In this document: piece by piece, positions 1 to 6,099 of the stretch
Numbering within the stretch: position 1 is the first letter of the stretch
How the letters are laid out: each line of letters opens with the position of its first letter
From: JBPOJN01 sp052033505
Lineage (GTDB): Bacteria; UBA10199; JACPAL01; GCA-016699445
DNA length: 11,739 nucleotides
NCBI GenBank assembly: GCA_052033505.1
Contig: JBPOJN010000015.1
Coordinates: forward strand, 1 to 11,739
Direction: 5' to 3'
Made by a program: the position numbers and the translations under genes
Notes under the pieces: model-generated
What the model was told of the DNA's origin: nothing
Database searches by the model: none
The model's input: only the letters and a program-made list of their open reading frames with translations

Positions 1-684
1 CATGTCGTGCTGGGCAACCCCGACGATCAAGCCACCAATGATGTTGATGACCAGAATCAGGATGCCGGCCACGGCATCACCGCGCACGAATTTCGAGGCA
101 CCGTCCATCGATCCGTAAAAGTCCGCCTCGCGCGCGATTTCTTCGCGGCGCCTCAAGGCTTCTTTATCGTTGATGATGCCGGCGTTCAAATCGGCATCGA
201 TGGCGAGCTGTTTACCCGGCATGGCGTCCAAGGTGAAACGCGCGGAGACTTCGGCGATGCGGCCGGCACCCTTGGTGATGACGACGAAGTTAATGATAAC
301 CAAGATCGCGAACACGATGAAACCAACCACGTAATTTCCGCCGACGACGAAATAACCGAACGCATGAATGACCTGTCCCGCCGCTCCCTCGCCCTCGGCG
401 CCATGCAACAGGATCAAACGCGTACTGGCGATGTTGAGCGCCAAACGAGCGAGCGTCGCTAGCAAAAGCATCGTCGGGAAGACCGAGAAATCCATCGGTT
501 TATAAGCATAAAAAGCCACGAGCAGGATCAGGATCGAAAACGAAATCGAAGCGACCAGGAGCACGTCGAGCAGGAACGGCGGCAACGGCAGGATCATCAG
601 GAGCACGATGCCGCCGATGCCGCAGATCAGCAGGAAGTCGCCGCTCTCGCGAAAAATATTGGCGATAGTTTTATTCTCGGACAT
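1..684 (-). CDS. flhA: Flagellar export gate protein FlhA, N-terminal part (cut by window edge)
   Basis: FlhA is the large inner-membrane subunit of the flagellar type III export gate; it energises export and its cytosolic ring docks substrates and chaperones. I translated the minus strand from the ATG at 684 and obtained an open frame of 228 residues running off position 1 with no stop. It begins MSENKTIANIF, then has several hydrophobic segments (about residues 16-60, 70-90, 108-138 and 204-222). The FHIPEP-family signature is visible at residues 155-169 (PGKQLAIDADLNAG), as is the conserved charged stretch with KEALRRRE that follows. The visible part corresponds to roughly the first third of a typical FlhA of about 690 residues; the rest of the membrane domain and the whole cytosolic domain lie outside the window. 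An AGGAGA Shine-Dalgarno lies 9 nt upstream. The start is 3 nt after the flhB stop, so the two are probably translationally coupled. Confidence 0.97.
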   Translation of the reverse strand, partial: MSENKTIANIFRESGDFLLICGIGGIVLLMILPLPPFLLDVLLVASISFSILILLVAFYAYKPMDFSVFPTMLLLATLARLALNIASTRLILLHGAEGEGAAGQVIHAFGYFVVGGNYVVGFIVFAILVIINFVVITKGAGRIAEVSARFTLDAMPGKQLAIDADLNAGIINDKEALRRREEIAREADFYGSMDGASKFVRGDAVAGILILVINIIGGLIVGVAQHDM

Positions 685-687
685 CGA

Positions 688-1776
688 TCAAAATCTCCTC
701 TCGGCGCGGCGTTTGTGCATTTTGTAGACGTAGGACAAGACGCGCGCGACCGACTCGTAGAGCTCGGCCGGGATCGAATGGCCCACGCGGACTTTCCGGT
801 ACAGGCCGCGCGCAAGCTCGGGATATTCATAGATCGGCACGTTGTTTTCGGCCGCGAGCTTGCGGATCAAGGCGGCGATCAGGTCCGCGCCCTTCGCGAC
901 GACCTTGGGTGCGCGGTCGGCATTCCGGCGGTAGCTCAAGGCGACCGCGAAATGCGTGGGGTTGGTCACGATTACGTCCGCTTTCGGCACGGCTTTCTGG
1001 ATCGTGCGCTTGGCGCGTTCTTTGCGGATCTGGCTTACTTTCGCACGCACGTGCTCCGAGACTTGGTTTTCCTTCATCTCCTGCTTGAGCTCTTGGCGGC
1101 TCATCATCATTTTTTTGTGCAGAGCACGCCACTGGTAAACGTAGTCGATGATGGCGACGAGAAACAGAAAGATACCGACTTTAACAGCGAGACTGAAAAA
1201 AAGACCGCCGCTCCAGCGTATCGACTCCCAAAACGACGCGCTAGGCAGGAGCGTGATCTGCGTCAAATGGGATTGCAGCGTGAAATAAACGATGGCCCCG
1301 ATGGCGAAAACTTTCAGGATGTTTTTCCCCATCTGAAAGATGTTTTCCTTCCGGAAAATCTTCGAGAAACCTTCGAGGGGATTCAAGGCTTCGAGTTTTG
1401 GCGTCAACGACTTGGGTGAAAATAAAAGCCCGGTCTGGATCAACGAAACCACCAGCACGCCGGCGAAAAGACTGAGACTGATGAATGCGACCGTCTTCGC
1501 GACGGGCGCCATGAAGAGCAGAGCCGTGTCGGTCATGGCGTCCATGGAGGAGGCCTGGCCGAAGAAGCGAGAACCGAAAAGCTCCTGCGTGCCCTGGAGG
1601 AAGTCTCGCGATAAGTCGTCACCGAAAATGATGAGCGAAATCGACGCCGCGGCCATGACGGCGAGCGAGGTCGTCTCGTTGCTGCGCACGATTTGCCCTT
1701 CCTCGCGGAACTTCTCCTGCCGCTCGGCGGAGGGCTCTTCGGTTTTCTCCTGACCTATTTCTTCCTCTTCGGCCAT
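688..1776 (-). CDS. flhB: Flagellar export switch protein FlhB
   Basis: FlhB is the inner-membrane component of the flagellar export apparatus that switches specificity from rod/hook substrates to filament substrates. The 362-residue product has the usual family length. It opens with the characteristic charged segment (GQEKTEEPSAER, residues 8-19), followed by four hydrophobic segments (about 36-52, 88-118, 150-167 and 188-212). A basic linker leads to the cytosolic domain, which contains the self-cleavage motif NPTH at residues 272-275 (codons 963-952). By family knowledge the chain breaks between Asn and Pro there, so this copy should be competent for the switch. The start has a GGAG site about 10 nt upstream. 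The gene begins 20 nt after the fliR stop and ends 3 nt before flhA. The C-terminus is short and Arg/Lys-rich. No truncation or missing key residue is seen. Confidence 0.98.
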   Translation of the reverse strand: MAEEEEIGQEKTEEPSAERQEKFREEGQIVRSNETTSLAVMAAASISLIIFGDDLSRDFLQGTQELFGSRFFGQASSMDAMTDTALLFMAPVAKTVAFISLSLFAGVLVVSLIQTGLLFSPKSLTPKLEALNPLEGFSKIFRKENIFQMGKNILKVFAIGAIVYFTLQSHLTQITLLPSASFWESIRWSGGLFFSLAVKVGIFLFLVAIIDYVYQWRALHKKMMMSRQELKQEMKENQVSEHVRAKVSQIRKERAKRTIQKAVPKADVIVTNPTHFAVALSYRRNADRAPKVVAKGADLIAALIRKLAAENNVPIYEYPELARGLYRKVRVGHSIPAELYESVARVLSYVYKMHKRRAERRF

Positions 1777-1796
1777 CGCTTAAAATCTCCGTCCTT

Positions 1797-2558
1797 CTAA
1801 AAAAGACCGTACCCTTTGCGCGCCATTTCATGCGCGAACGCCTGGAACTGGCTCACCATGTGCGGAAACGTCGTCAGCACCAGGATGAACCCCACGATGA
1901 TGTTAACGACGAAGGCCATGTTGAAAAAAAGATTCATCTGCGGCGCGGTTTTCGACATCACGCCGATAACCGCCTGGATGACCAGCATCGCGACCAAGAC
2001 CGGCGCCGCGAGCCGGAACGAAATCTCGAAAGACGTGCGCAGAAATTCGACCAAGCGATCCTTCATGCCGCCCATCTCCCACTGCGGCAGGCCGATCGGC
2101 AGTCCTTGGTAGCTTTTGACCAGCACTTGGAAAAGATCGTGATGCAGGTTCGCCGCGAGAAAAAGAAGCGTCATCAGCAGCGTGCCTAATTCGGCCAGCG
2201 CCGATACGTAGGAATTGTTCTGAGGATCGAAAAGGGAAGCCAAGGAAAACCCCATCTGCAAGGACGACCATTCGAGCGCGCCTTGGATGGACAGGAAAAT
2301 CAAGCGCGCCGCGAACCCGATGAAAAGCCCGATTCCGGCTTCGCGCGCCACCACGGTCAAAAGTACGCCGTTGCTCTTCCAGAGTTCGGAAGGAATCGGG
2401 GCTTGAAAATGCAGGATCAAGATCGAAAACAAGATCGGGAAGAGAAGCTTGACCGGGCCGGGCAACGTTTGCCCGGAGAAACCCGGCATCGCGATCAAAA
2501 GCCCACCCATGCGGAAGGAGCCCAAAGCAATCTTCAATATGTCTTCGAACCAAAGCAT
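1797..2558 (-). CDS. fliR: Flagellar export apparatus membrane protein FliR
   Basis: FliR forms, with FliP and FliQ, the export-gate channel at the centre of the flagellar basal body. The product has 253 residues, the normal length, and is strongly hydrophobic throughout, with segments near residues 10-25, 36-52, 64-92, 120-137, 180-202 and 208-232. Recognisable FliR features are FRMGGL near the N-terminus, EAGIGLFIGF at 73-82, QMGFSLASLFDP at 101-112 and the K-x-x-PQMN segment at 203-209. The start at 2558 has a GGGGA tract about 8 nt upstream and lies 12 nt after the fliQ stop. The fliP-fliQ-fliR order is the standard conserved one, and flhB follows 20 nt later. In some lineages FliR is fused to FlhB; here they are separate genes. 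Confidence 0.97.
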   Translation of the reverse strand: MLWFEDILKIALGSFRMGGLLIAMPGFSGQTLPGPVKLLFPILFSILILHFQAPIPSELWKSNGVLLTVVAREAGIGLFIGFAARLIFLSIQGALEWSSLQMGFSLASLFDPQNNSYVSALAELGTLLMTLLFLAANLHHDLFQVLVKSYQGLPIGLPQWEMGGMKDRLVEFLRTSFEISFRLAAPVLVAMLVIQAVIGVMSKTAPQMNLFFNMAFVVNIIVGFILVLTTFPHMVSQFQAFAHEMARKGYGLF

Positions 2559-2570
2559 CGTTTTTATCCC

Positions 2571-2843
2571 CTAATGACCGATGTAATTCGGAAAACCGCC
2601 CAAAAATTTCTGTGTAAAACTCATCATCGCTTGCAGCATCCAGTGGCCGCAGACGATCAGCGTCGCCGCGATCGCGAAGAGTTTCGGCACGTAAGACAAC
2701 GTCGCTTCGTGCAGCTGCAACACGGCCTGCAGAAGGCTGATCGCGATGCCGATGACGAAACCAACGGCCAAAATCGGGCCCGAGACCCAAAGGGTGGTCA
2801 GGATAGTATCTCTGCCAATCTGCATAATAAGTTGGGGTGTCAT
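2571..2843 (-). CDS. fliQ: Flagellar export apparatus membrane protein FliQ
   Basis: FliQ is a small two-helix inner-membrane protein, present in several copies around the FliP-FliR export-gate core. I start it at the ATG at 2843, giving 90 residues beginning MTPQLIMQIGRDTI, which matches the usual FliQ N-terminus and length. A longer in-frame ATG at 2885 would add 14 polar residues not seen in the family. The chosen start overlaps the fliP stop as TAATG and has a GAGGAG site 9 nt upstream. Hydrophobic helices lie at about residues 14-38 and 53-78. The loop carries the family pattern Q39-x-x-x-Q-x-x-E46-x-T-L-S-Y-x-P-K. The one-base stop/start overlap with fliP suggests translational coupling, which may help match FliP and FliQ amounts. 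Confidence 0.96.
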   Translation of the reverse strand: MTPQLIMQIGRDTILTTLWVSGPILAVGFVIGIAISLLQAVLQLHEATLSYVPKLFAIAATLIVCGHWMLQAMMSFTQKFLGGFPNYIGH

Positions 2844-3697
2844 TAACCGAAGCTCCTCATCAACGAACCGATGACCAGGTTCCAACCGTCGACTAAAATG
2901 AACAGCATGAGTTTGAACGGCAGCGAGATGATGACCGGTGGAAGCATCATCATGCCGGTCGTCAGCAATACCATCGAGATGACCATGTCGATCATCACGA
3001 ACGGCAGATAGATTAGGAAGCCGATCTGAAAGGCTGTCTTAAGCTCGCTTAAAATAAAAGCCGGGATCAAAAGCGTGATCGGCGTCGTCTTCAAATCCTT
3101 GGGTCTTTCTTCGGGAGACAAGTGCGAGAGCGAGAGCATCAGGTTCATGTCAGAGGTGCTCGTTTGGCGGAACATGAACTTCTTGATCGGCGCCGAGGCT
3201 TCGTCAAAGGCCGTCATGTAATCCATTTTTTCTTCCAAGAAAGGCGTCACGGCTTTCGAATGCACTTCCTTGATGACGGGGCTCATCAGGAAAACGGTCA
3301 AGAAAAGGGAGAGTCCCACGATAACTTGGTTCGGCGGCGATTGATGCACGCCGATCGCCTGGCGCAGCAGCGAGAGCACAATCACGATGCGCGTGAATGA
3401 CGTCATCGTGAGCAGGATCGCGGGGGCCATCGACAGCACCGTCATGAAGATCAGGATCTTCACCGCGCCGGCGACTTCGGTGGAATCTTTTCCGGAACCG
3501 AGCGAAAGCGTCAGGTTCGAACCGGCCGTCTGGCCCGTCGAAGCCGCCCACACCGATCCGCCTGCGCAGACCGCGGCGATGCCGACGAACAGTGCCAACA
3601 GCAGTATTTGGCGGTTCCGCGTCAGGAGTTTAGTGCACCCTTTTCTTGGCCCAAGAATCGCCCGATCGAGCTTCGATAGGTTCGGGACGAAACTCAT
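2843..3697 (-). CDS. fliP: Flagellar export gate protein FliP
   Basis: FliP is the main subunit of the export-gate pore of the flagellar type III system. The product has 284 residues, about 35 longer than most FliP. The extra length is an N-terminal extension of some 28 polar residues before a signal-like hydrophobic stretch (about 29-52, ending near VWAAS); FliP is one of the few export-gate proteins made with a cleavable signal peptide. Family signatures follow: PAILLTMTSFTRIVIVLSLL (92-111), a periplasmic loop (about 140-205), IPAFILSELKTAFQIGFLIY (211-230), the IDMVIS segment, and MLPPVIISLPFKLMLF (251-266) with VDGWNLV. The start lies inside fliO, a 68-nt overlap. I kept the ATG at 3697 because no other in-frame ATG, GTG or TTG precedes the hydrophobic stretch and a GGGGGGAG tract lies 11 nt upstream. 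A non-standard later start cannot be excluded. Confidence 0.96.
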   Translation of the reverse strand: MSFVPNLSKLDRAILGPRKGCTKLLTRNRQILLLALFVGIAAVCAGGSVWAASTGQTAGSNLTLSLGSGKDSTEVAGAVKILIFMTVLSMAPAILLTMTSFTRIVIVLSLLRQAIGVHQSPPNQVIVGLSLFLTVFLMSPVIKEVHSKAVTPFLEEKMDYMTAFDEASAPIKKFMFRQTSTSDMNLMLSLSHLSPEERPKDLKTTPITLLIPAFILSELKTAFQIGFLIYLPFVMIDMVISMVLLTTGMMMLPPVIISLPFKLMLFILVDGWNLVIGSLMRSFG

Positions 3698-4592
3698 CTC
3701 CCGACGCTCTCCCCCCGAGTGGTTTAAGTTCCTTGACGGCCAAGGCCACTCGTTCGGAGAGCGTGGGAGATTTTTCAGGGGGTGGCACGTTTTCAGATAA
3801 GGACTCGGTCATGTTCGCCAAGGCCTCCGCTGCAGGATCAAGATGCGAGGCGAAGTCTTTAGGCATAGTAGAAACAGACACGGTGTTTGCGGCCGCCAGT
3901 CCCGGTTGCGGATGCGTGTACAAAAGCTGCATACCGGTCTCTGAGACGCCCAAGAGCAGATGCGCCCCCTCGAAATCTACGGAGATGATCTGGCGCTTCA
4001 ACCCCATCGGAATGGTCTGGCGGATCCGGAACGTCGACTCATCGGCATTCTTTCCTACAAAAATCCCAGAGCGTTTACGCAAGAAACTTGCCGCGACCAC
4101 GATCAACGAAGAGACGAATAAAAATGCGAGGACGGTGCGCAGCCAAGGAACGTTCGCTTCTTTTTTTCCTCCCTCAAGAAGATGGGCCGTATCCTGTGGA
4201 ACCGCAGTTTCGACGACCGTCGCAACCGCTTCTTTCGCCGGTTCTTGCTTCTTCACGATCTCGTCCTTGAAGAGCGGCATCGCATCGCCATCGCGCGCGA
4301 TCGTTCCGGCGCTTCCCGTCCCTAAAGACGCCGCTATGTCGCGGTCTTCGATGACTTTTGCGACTTCACCGGCTTCCAACGGCGCGATGCCTTTGGCTGA
4401 GGCGTCGACCGTGGCAGCGTTCTGAGCCTGCAGCGCGATTTTTTCGGTTAATTTTTCCGCGGCTTTTTTATCGGCCGTTTTTTTAGCAGCCGTTTTCGAG
4501 GCCGGCTTTTCCGCTTCGGCCTGTGCCGAAATTCCGATGCTCAGCGAGAGGACCAACGCAAAGGCAAAAACGGAATGGGTTAATTTTTTCAT
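3630..4592 (-). CDS. fliO: Flagellar export apparatus assembly protein FliO
   Basis: FliO is a bitopic membrane protein that helps assemble the FliP ring. The 320-residue product is long for the family. It has a signal-like N-terminus (residues 1-25, cleavage likely near AQA/EA), a Lys/Ala-rich stretch (28-50), a low-complexity region to about 146 that is presumably periplasmic, one membrane helix (about 149-171) followed by the basic stop-transfer LRKR, then the small FliO domain (about 186-228, IRQTIPMGLKRQIISVDFEGAHLLLGV split over conserved strands) and a Pro/Glu-rich cytosolic tail. The position between fliN and fliP is the classic one for FliO, which supports the call since this family is poorly conserved. 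The start overlaps the fliN stop as ATGA and has a full AAGGAGGT Shine-Dalgarno only 3-4 nt upstream. The 3' end overlaps fliP by 68 nt. Confidence 0.9.
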   Translation of the reverse strand: MKKLTHSVFAFALVLSLSIGISAQAEAEKPASKTAAKKTADKKAAEKLTEKIALQAQNAATVDASAKGIAPLEAGEVAKVIEDRDIAASLGTGSAGTIARDGDAMPLFKDEIVKKQEPAKEAVATVVETAVPQDTAHLLEGGKKEANVPWLRTVLAFLFVSSLIVVAASFLRKRSGIFVGKNADESTFRIRQTIPMGLKRQIISVDFEGAHLLLGVSETGMQLLYTHPQPGLAAANTVSVSTMPKDFASHLDPAAEALANMTESLSENVPPPEKSPTLSERVALAVKELKPLGGRASGDEFRPEPIEARSGDSWAKKRVH

Positions 4593-4942
4593 GATACCTC
4601 CTTGGCGGCGGCAGGCGCGGCATCCGCTGCAGGTGCTTCCGCGGCAGATTCGCCTTCGTTTTTCAGGACATTGGTGATTTTAATTCCGAGACGGTCGCCC
4701 ACTTCCACGATCTCGCCCTGGGCCAAGGCATGGCTCTGAAGTTGAATAATGAAAGGATCTCCGACTTTTTGGTTCAAGGGGATCACGGAGCCTTTTCCGC
4801 ATTTCAAAATGTCGCCGATGGTGAGTGTGGCCTCGCCCAACTGGACTTGGAGTGTGACGGGCACGTCGTACACGAAAGACACGTCGTCTAATCCCGCCTT
4901 GGCCTCGAGCGGAGAAGGAGCGGCTTTTGCGGCTTCACTCAT
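4589..4942 (-). CDS. fliN: Flagellar motor switch protein FliN
   Basis: FliN is the most abundant C-ring protein; it works in torque generation and direction switching and docks the FliH-FliI export ATPase. The product has 117 residues. A short Ala/Pro/Lys N-terminal stretch precedes one SpoA (surface presentation of antigens) domain at about residues 20-94. The visible family landmarks are DVPVTLQVQLG (26-36), GSVIPLNQ (51-58), ALAQGEIVEVGDRLGIKIT (72-90). A C-terminal tail of about 23 residues rich in Ala, Glu and Pro follows the domain and is not a usual FliN feature. The start at 4942 overlaps the fliM stop by 8 nt and has a GAGGAG site 7 nt upstream; the stop overlaps the fliO start by 4 nt. 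The single SpoA domain and small size identify FliN rather than FliY. Confidence 0.96.
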   Translation of the reverse strand: MSEAAKAAPSPLEAKAGLDDVSFVYDVPVTLQVQLGEATLTIGDILKCGKGSVIPLNQKVGDPFIIQLQSHALAQGEIVEVGDRLGIKITNVLKNEGESAAEAPAADAAPAAAKEVS

Positions 4943-5927
4943 GGGTGGACTCCTCGTTGTGTTTGTCTAAGCGGGAAATGATTTGTACGGCGCGGTTTTG
5001 GTTGAACGCGCCCACGGAAGCGGAGAACATCGGGCGGCCACGCACGAGCACGAGCGCGTTCCCGTCATCGAGATGCAAAGGAAACTCTTCGCCGACTTGC
5101 AGGCCCAAAGCCTGCTTCAACGATACGTGCATGTTCCCCGTGTAGACGGTGACCGGGATCGGCAGGCCTAAGATGGCTTCGCGCACCGCATCCGACCACT
5201 GACGGTCGTTGCCTTCCTGAGAAACTTCGGCGTGACCTTCGGCCGCAACCGGGTCTTTGCCGGCGCCGCTTAAAATATCCTTCGGAAAGATCGCGACGAC
5301 GTCACCTTCTTTGCCATCGGAAGCCATGCGAAACGAAGCCTTCAAGGCATCAAAGTTCCAACCTAACTGCGCTAATTTCTGCGGATCGGTGATGAGACGA
5401 CCCAGTTCGAAATTCCAATTTCCGTGCGACTTCCAGCCTCTTTCGATCAGAGAAACGACGGGTTCCATCAAGCGGCTTAAGAAAACCTGCTCCAAGCGGG
5501 TCAATGCGCCTTTTTTCTCAAAAGCGCCGGATCCTCCGAGCATTTTCCCGTAGATCGCGAAGAAGGCAACGCGGTCGATGCGGAAGAGGCCTTCGAGGCT
5601 TTTCTCGGTATCGGACCAAGGAATCACGATGGAATTTTCGAGCGAGATTTCGGCAATCGCTTCGGTCGACGGGATCATGTCGTCTTTGGTGAATTCGAAA
5701 CGGACCTCGGATCCGGAGATTTCCGTCAGGGCTTGTTGGATCAGGGGAGCAGCTGTCTGATGGACTTGGTCCGCGATCTTAACCTTGTCCTGCCCTTGAG
5801 AAGCTGACTTCAAAATATCGTAGGTGACCGTCTCGCCTTCCCACAAACGGTCGACCGCGCGCGCAGAGCCCGCAGACTGCCGGAGCAGGTCTCGGATTTC
5901 GTCGGCGTTTAAGATCGGCTCGGCCAT
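4935..5927 (-). CDS. fliM: Flagellar motor switch protein FliM
   Basis: FliM is the C-ring subunit that binds phosphorylated CheY and links FliG to FliN. From the ATG at 5927 the product has 330 residues, close to the family norm. It begins MAEPILNADEIRDLL, a variant of the conserved N-terminal CheY-binding motif (usual form L-S-Q-x-E-I-D-x-L-L). A middle CheC-like domain spans about residues 45-220 and contains the GGSG loop at 131-134, the family GGxG site. A C-terminal SpoA domain (about 246-317, with GLPIPVTVYTGN and LQVGEEFPL) ends the protein. An upstream in-frame ATG at 5966 would add 13 hydrophobic residues before the CheY motif; I prefer 5927 because the motif then sits at the N-terminus and a GGGGGA site lies 9 nt upstream. 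The middle domain is fairly divergent, but both ends and position are clear. The gene follows a 172-nt gap after the RCC1 gene. Confidence 0.95.
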   Translation of the reverse strand: MAEPILNADEIRDLLRQSAGSARAVDRLWEGETVTYDILKSASQGQDKVKIADQVHQTAAPLIQQALTEISGSEVRFEFTKDDMIPSTEAIAEISLENSIVIPWSDTEKSLEGLFRIDRVAFFAIYGKMLGGSGAFEKKGALTRLEQVFLSRLMEPVVSLIERGWKSHGNWNFELGRLITDPQKLAQLGWNFDALKASFRMASDGKEGDVVAIFPKDILSGAGKDPVAAEGHAEVSQEGNDRQWSDAVREAILGLPIPVTVYTGNMHVSLKQALGLQVGEEFPLHLDDGNALVLVRGRPMFSASVGAFNQNRAVQIISRLDKHNEESTHE

Positions 5928-5936
5928 GACTTCAAG

Positions 5937-5942
5937 TCCCCC
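5937..5942 (-). promoter_or_regulatory. Ribosome binding site deciding the fliM start
   Basis: GGGGGA on the minus strand lies 9 nt before the ATG at 5927. The alternative ATG at 5966 has only a weak GGAT further upstream. This, together with the CheY-binding motif being at the very N-terminus, favours the shorter FliM. Confidence 0.5.
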
Positions 5943-6060
5943 GCGCACAAAGGGAGCAAGCGCCATGCCATAAGACAGATCCGAAAAGACCCGTTAAAAA
6001 CTTATTATTTTCAATTGGTTACGATGATGGATCGAAACAGCTCCCACCTAAAGAGGTCGG

Positions 6061-6081
6061 AAAAAATTGCCGTTACGCAGC
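6061..6081 (-). terminator. Weak intrinsic-terminator-like hairpin after the RCC1 gene
   Basis: Reading the minus strand, GCTG-CGTAA-CGGC forms a 4-bp stem (one G-T pair) with a 5-nt loop, followed by AA and six T. It lies 18 nt after the stop of the RCC1 gene. The stem is short, so termination would be partial at best. Its position between a non-flagellar gene and fliM is what makes it worth listing. Confidence 0.25.
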
Positions 6082-6099
6082 TTGTCTCGAAAACTTTGC

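Larger units (their letters stand above)
5928..6099 (-). promoter_or_regulatory. 172-nt gap before fliM, possible regulatory region
   Basis: This is the longest non-coding stretch in the window and holds no gene. On the minus strand it starts with a weak hairpin plus T-run (listed separately). A second stem-loop follows at 6043-6060: a 7-bp stem with one mismatch and a 4-nt loop. Then comes an AT-rich segment (about 5995-6015) and the fliM leader. TAAG at 6004-6001, followed 16 nt later by TCGGATCT, loosely resembles a sigma-28 promoter, but spacing and several bases deviate. If real, it would give fliM-flhA a promoter downstream of the RCC1 gene. This is inference from weak matches. Confidence 0.2.

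Noticed and set aside
7..462. Plus-strand open frame of 151 codons opposite flhA
   Set aside because: The opposite strand reads FlhA without interruption, including its signature; this frame is highly polar and acidic and is a shadow.
1903..2790. Minus-strand open frame of 295 codons across fliQ and fliR in another frame
   Set aside because: Its product is rich in Arg, Asp and His without domains, while the overlapping frames give clear FliQ and FliR. High GC at third positions keeps the shadow frame open.
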